Source: Acanthornis magna (lineage: Eukaryota > Chordata > Aves > Passeriformes > Acanthizidae). Taken from it: a DNA stretch of 64,000 bases. Location: NCBI GenBank assembly GCA_036785705.1, contig JAWUZG010000013.1, positions 22,851,501-22,915,500 of the forward strand. Reading direction: 5' to 3'. Below, one piece after another: positions 59,241 through 64,000 of this stretch. The notes below the pieces were generated by a model that was not told the origin of the DNA, did no database searches, and saw only the letters and a program-made list of their open reading frames with translations. Position 1 is the first letter of the stretch. Every line of letters starts with the position of its first letter. The position numbers and the translations under genes are program-made.

Positions 59241-60305
59241 GGGGCACAGCGGGGGCACAGCGGGGCACAGCGGGGCACAGCGGGGCACAGTGGGGCAGAG
59301 CGGGGCACAGCGGGGCACAGTGAGGCACAGCGGGGCACAGTGAGGCACAGCGGGGCACAGCGGGGCACGGCGGGGCACGGCGGGGCACAGTGGGGCACAG
59401 TGGGGCACAGCGGGGCACAGTGAGGCACAGTGGGGCACAGCGGGGGCACAGCGGGGCACAGTGGGGCACAGTGGGGCACAGTGAGGCACAGTGAGGCACA
59501 GCGGGGCACAGTGGGGCACAGCGGGGCACAGTGGGGCACAGTGGGGCACAGTGAGGCACAGCGGGGCACGGCGGGGCACAGCGGGGCACAGCGGGGCACA
59601 GTGGGGCACAGTGGGGCACAGTGGGGCACAGCGGGGCACAGTGGGGCACAGCGGGGCACAGCGGGGCACAGCGGGGGCACAGTGGGGCACAGCGGGGCAC
59701 AGCGGGGCACAGTGGGGCACAGCGGGCAGAGCGGGGCACAGTGGGGCACAGCGGGGCACAGCGGGGCACAGTGGGGCACAGCGGGGCACAGCGGGGCACA
59801 GTGGGGCACAGTGAGGCACAGCGGGGCACAGTGGGGCACAGTGGGGCACAGCGGGGCACAGCGGGGCACAGCGGGGCACAGCGGGGGCACAGTGGGGCAC
59901 AGCGGGGCACAGCGGGGCACAGTGGGGCACAGTGGGGCACAGCGGGCAGAGCGGGGCACAGCGGGCAGAGCGGGGCACAGCGGGCAGAGCGGGGCACAGT
60001 GAGGCACAGCGAGGCACAGTGAGGCACAGCGGGCAGAGCGGGGCACAGTGGGGCAGAGCGGGGCACAGTGAGGCACAGTGAGGCACAGTGAGGCACAGCG
60101 AGGCACAGTGAGGCACAGCGGGGCACAGCGGGGCACAGCGGGGGCACAGCGGGGCACAGCGGGGCACAGCGGGGCACAGCGGGGGCACAGCGGGGCACAG
60201 CGGGGCACAGCGGGGGCACAGCGGGGCACAGCGGGGCACAGCGGGGGCACAGCGGGGCACAGCGGGGCACAGCGGGGCACAGCGGGGCACAGCGGGGCAC
60301 AGAGG
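59241..60305. repeat. 10-bp G-rich minisatellite, over 100 copies
   Basis: A 1.06-kb array of GCGGGGCACA. Variants are GTGGGGCACA, GTGAGGCACA, GCGGGGCACG, an 11-bp form with an extra G, and a 9-bp GCGGGCAGA form clustered at about 59727-60060. GCGGGG versus GTGGGG is a CpG to TpG change. Minus-strand frames of up to about 600 codons (Cys-Ala-Pro-Leu-type repeats) cross it solely because the unit lacks stop codons. Confidence 0.97.
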
Positions 60306-60539
60306 GCAGAGCAGGCACGGAACGGGAGGAGAGGAGAGCTGGGGCAAGCCCCCTGCCCAGGGAAGCAGGCACAGCCTTCCTTCCCTGCCCGCCGTGCCTG
60401 AGGAGCGGCGGCGCTGCCCCAGCACGGGGCCGGGCCAAAGCTGCCCTGAACGAGTTGGATCCCTGCATGTTGAGATGGTGTCCAAAGGGCTCATCATATT
60501 CACTGCCATCATCTCTCTGCTGTTCACATATGTGAACTC

Positions 60540-60790
60540 CTCTAGAATAGAAATCTGTGCTCCCTAGTAGTCTGCAAAATTTAAATTCTGTCGATTACAC
60601 TACGAATATTGCTGCCTAATAATTAAAGGTGGCAGCATTAGGCCCACGAGTGCTATAATCAAAGCAAAGCAAAAGGGAAATCATTTGATGATGCTTTTAT
60701 TGGGCTCAAACAGCTGTCAAACCACAGCATAAAGGGCTTAAACGGTGTAATTTCTACTTTTAGAATGAAACTGGAGTGGAAGAGAGCAGA
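60540..60790. promoter_or_regulatory. Candidate conserved enhancer-like element
   Basis: AT-rich, repeat-free sequence with clustered transcription-factor-like motifs: a TCF/LEF-type ATCAAAG at 60658-60664, an E-box CAGCTG at 60711-60716, and a Runx-type AACCACA at 60720-60726. Two overlapping inverted repeats are present, TGCTGCC/GGCAGCA (60610-60616 and 60631-60637) and GCCTAAT/ATTAGGC (60614-60620 and 60637-60643). This is the most enhancer-like stretch by eye, but motif hits at this length are weak evidence. Confidence 0.25.
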
Positions 60791-60929
60791 CTGCCTAAGC
60801 ATTAACCTCTTCTTTCAGTGAGCTACCTGAGACACATCAGGACCCTTTCTAGGAGCCACCAGTCCCTACATAACGAGGTCATGTGCCCCAGAAGGGGCAA
60901 CAAAGTGCAATGAGGTCATTTAGTCTGAA

Positions 60930-61196
60930 AAAGCTCTCTGAGGTCTTTGAGTCCAACCATTCGAACCAGCACTGCCAGGGCCACCACTGACCATGTCCCC
61001 AAGTGACACATCCACATGGCTTATAAATCCCCCTAGAGGACTCCGCCACTTCCCTGGGTAGCTGTGCCCGGGCTGGACAACCCTTTCCAGCATGGAATTT
61101 GCCATAATATCCAACCTAAATCTCCCCTGGTGCATCTTGAAGCTGTTCCCTCTTGTTCTGCCACTTGTTCCTTGGGAGAAGAGACCAAAAATCACT
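60930..61196 (-). mobile_element. CR1 LINE fragment, minus strand
   Basis: The reverse complement of CR1 3'-region sequence. Landmarks are TTTGAGTCCAACCATTCGAA, CACTGCCAGGGCCACCACTG, ACTCCGCCACTTCCCTGGGT, AATATCCAACCTAAATCTCC and TTCCTTGGGAGAAGAGACCA. It shares its layout with the 27.5-kb copy but extends slightly further at both ends. It encodes nothing intact. Confidence 0.9.
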
Positions 61197-64000
61197 ACAG
61201 GTCTTTGTCGATGTCGGGAAGGAGGGTAGGTTTTTAATTTATAAGACATTTGTGACTTGCCCAGGGAAGGCAGCTGGGATATAAGGGGGCAGATGCATCC
61301 AACCCTTGCCAAATTTCATGTGTCCTGCTTTTACAGAAAGAAAAGATTATGTCACATGTCCTTATGGCTCTCAGCTCCTCTTGCCTCAAGGGTGCCACTG
61401 ACACTTAATGCTGGAAAAGCCCCATGCCGAGCCCTCCTGCCCAGCTGTGGTCACAGCACCAGCAGCTCTATGGAAACAGCTCTCATGAAAACTGATTTAG
61501 TAAGTTTAGAGCAATTGGCTGTTTGTTTTGGTCTGTGCTGTAATGGGGGAGAGGGGAACTGTTCATTTGGGCATTTTAAGATTCCTTCTAGGTACAAGTT
61601 AGGAAGTAAACAGCCTAAAGACTTGAAGTGAATGTTATCAGGAGTATGGTGCTCTAATTATAATTGCATAACTCATATTTCAATTTTATGGGAATATTAA
61701 AAGGATTCCTGGGAGAGTTTTGAACAGCCTAAAAGTGCAACAGCACAAAACCCAATAAACCTTGCCTTCTTTTGGAGGACATTTCCTTAAAGGGCCCAGC
61801 TCAGCTGTGAGGGCTGCAGTCTGTGCACAATTGAAACTTCCTCAAGCTCTGTAAATGATAAACTACTTCCACACTAGAATTTTCTCCCATCCATGCAATG
61901 GAGTAATGATCGCTTTTGCTGTTGTCAGGGCTGGAATCCAGAGAACTGTGTTAGTGGATGCAATGTATAAATATTTTCAGTGCATGCCTGATTTGTATAG
62001 AATGGAAGATGTATTTATAGCCCTCATGAACACAAGATGGATGTGAGTTGAGAGGGAACCCTGTCTGTGTGGGCAGGAAAACTTGCTGATCTCCACAGCA
62101 GGTTCAGGGGGGTTAGAGGGGCAGGAACATCATCAGACTTCTCCCCCTTTGCAGTCCTGGAGCTGCTGGCAGGTCTGGTCACCATGAGCAAAGCCAGGCA
62201 GAATCAGGATCACAAGAGCAATCATTCTGTAAAACTGCCGCTCTCTGAGCTGTGCTGGCACATGTGGGGTGAATGTGGGCCCCTCATGTGGCTCACACCC
62301 CAAGCGCATTGCTGCTGGGGGCACAAGTGGAGTGCCCTCAACTCCTCGAGGACAGTGCCCTGAACTCCTCCAAGGGCACACTAAAGGCTCGTGGCACAGC
62401 GCAATGTGTCCCAGAGGCCACGTGTCCTTGTCCTGGGGCAGAGGAGTAGGGACGGTGGCTGTCTGCACCCCTCTGCCCCATGCTAGCTGCCGCAGGAGCT
62501 GGGAAGCAGAGCCTGGGTGCAGGTGGTCACAGGGGCAGGTGCCCACGGTGGTGTGGGGGCAAGGGCAATGTCCGGCAGCTTTGCCCACACCCAAACCCAA
62601 ACCAGGCAACTGGGGCAGCCTCTGGGCGCGGCGAGTGGAGGAGGGGAGTTTGTCTGGAGCAGGGTGAGGATGAGGGTAGCCAGGGTAGCCTGGACCATGG
62701 GAACAGGTCCCTGGAGCATCATTTCTGCTGCAACCCCAACAGAACTGTGCTCCCAGCACAAAGAGGGAACAGGAACAGCCTGGAATGCCTGACAGGCATG
62801 TCAGCTCTGAGTGTGTGGGGCTGGGGTCAGCAGGTGTCAAGGGCCAGGGCATTCTGGGGAGCACAGGGCTGTGGGGTGCACGATGTTGTGGGGTGATGGG
62901 GAGCACTGCTGCTGCTCAGAGGGAGCAGATGTTAAAATAATACCACTCCCATCTCGCATCCCTCTGTTGATTCAGAAGCCTTAACCAGTTTCCCAGCCCT
63001 TGTCCCCTCTGATATCCAAATACAGCCTGTAGGACATACTGCCTGTGGTCCCTGGAGTGGCAGAGAGGAAAGGAGGAAGAGAGGGATGAAGGGAGTGGGA
63101 TAAGTCCCAGCTCCCACGTCCATGGCCTGGCAGCGAAGGAGGTGCAGCCCCTTGATGGCCTCAGCTCCCTGGTGCCCCAGGACCCCTCAGCCCCTAAGAT
63201 TCCACAGGTCCTCAGGCCCTCCACCCATGCCCCTGACTTTTTCAGGCATAGCAGAGAGACAAAGACAAAATGCTGAAGCTCTCATTCCCACTAGGAAATA
63301 AAAAATGTCCTTAATATCTGGGCTGTTGTCATCTTTTAGGTCTTCAGACACTGCCATTTAATGACTTGGGTATTTGTGCTTTAACTGCTTCACACCCTGA
63401 AGCACTTTCTGAAAGGAATTCGTTTGGGAATCCTGCTTCTCACAAGTAGGGTCCGCTGGCAAAAGCGTGGGAGGAGACCAAGAAACCTGAGAAAATACCC
63501 TGGCTTTCTTCTCAGCTTCACTGCCTTTTAGGTTTCAGGGTTAAATGAGTTTTCTGAATCTCCAGTTATTGGTCTAATGAAACTGCAACATACTTAGTGG
63601 GTTATTCATCTCATTCTCCACATACTCTCAATCCTGACTCTGTCATAGTAACAGTTCCTGAATGGGAATATGAACTCCATCAGAAATCATCCTCTGAGAT
63701 TGTAAACCTTGCAGGAAAGGATTAAGCCTTGCCTACAAGCAAAATCACATGTAACATTAACGGGTGTTGGTTCTATCATGATAAATTTAAAACAAAATAA
63801 AGCTCAGTGAATCATTTTGTGTAATACAGTGCATTGCTCAGTTTTATATACTGAGAAGCAGGGCATTAACTGGGAACTGGAAACCAATCTGAAATGTGCA
63901 CTTGAGTGTAAATGAATGGACTAAATATAGGCACAGATTTGGGCATATGAAAATGTTCCTGTGACCTTTCCTGTTCGTCCAGAGACGAACATGACACACC

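Larger units (their letters stand above)
60306..64000. other. Unique noncoding sequence with one CR1 copy
   Basis: No exon was recognised. A GC-rich shoulder (60306-60450) is followed by an AT-rich candidate element, a CR1 copy at 60.93 kb, AT-rich sequence at about 61640-62040, GC-rich non-protein-like frames at 62.1-62.9 kb, and AT-rich sequence from about 63240 to the end. Confidence 0.5.

Noticed and set aside
58713..60527. Minus-strand open frame of about 600 codons rich in Cys, Ala, Pro and Leu
   Set aside because: It is generated by the 10-bp array, whose unit lacks stop codons. Other frames over the same DNA are also open, and no domain is present.
1..64000. Endogenous retrovirus, LTR or DNA transposon
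   Set aside because: I found no primer-binding site, polypurine tract, paired LTRs, retroviral-type coding motif or transposase-like frame.
1..64000. A novel multi-gene biological system
   Set aside because: No gene cluster or coding sequence can be supported in this window. The notable content is repeats and candidate regulatory DNA.

Overview
The window looks like noncoding vertebrate nuclear DNA, most likely from a bird. The main evidence is a set of 5'-truncated CR1 LINE fragments at about 1.75, 27.5, 35.2, 36.2, 37.1, 49.2, 51.2 and 60.9 kb, plus a weak one at 16.3 kb. They carry the usual CR1 3' end, including an ATTCTATG-type terminus at 49.3 kb. I recognised no SINE, LTR element or DNA transposon. 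CR1 also occurs in turtles and crocodilians, so 'bird' is the best reading and not proof.

I found no protein-coding exon, tRNA, rRNA or known ncRNA that I can defend. Nearly all open frames are short, low-complexity, or lie in tandem arrays. The longest frames (up to about 600 codons) are created by GC-rich repeats that lack stop codons in several frames. The window therefore reads as intergenic or deep-intronic sequence.

The outstanding feature is the density of GC-rich minisatellites. There are nine sizeable arrays, with units of 26 bp (5.1 kb), 30 bp (12.9-14.1 kb), 11 bp (15.6-15.9 kb), 14 bp (19.1-19.6 kb), 14 bp (24.0-24.7 kb), 23 bp (40.6-41.1 kb), 7 bp nested in 126 bp (42.8-43.6 kb), 19 bp (47.8-48.4 kb) and 10 bp (59.2-60.3 kb). 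Smaller arrays lie at 0.2, 5.85, 6.2, 28.2, 36.1 and 57.0 kb. This density fits a GC-rich, recombination-prone setting such as a microchromosome or subtelomere, which is an inference.

Four GC- and CpG-rich blocks (5.8-6.3, 28.0-28.4, 40.6-41.2 and 58.8-59.2 kb) are candidate CpG islands or promoters. Each contains or abuts a tandem repeat. The 28 kb block begins with a 100-bp tandem duplication carrying a GC box in each copy. Between the arrays lie AT-rich blocks (19.8-20.1, 33.7-34.1, 36.4-37.0, 44.1-44.6, 58.2-58.3 and 60.5-60.8 kb) that resemble conserved noncoding elements but cannot be tested from one sequence. Several short perfect inverted repeats are also present.

I found no novel multi-gene system. 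The points of interest are repeat architecture, CpG-decay patterns within the arrays, possible G-quadruplex tracts, and candidate regulatory blocks.
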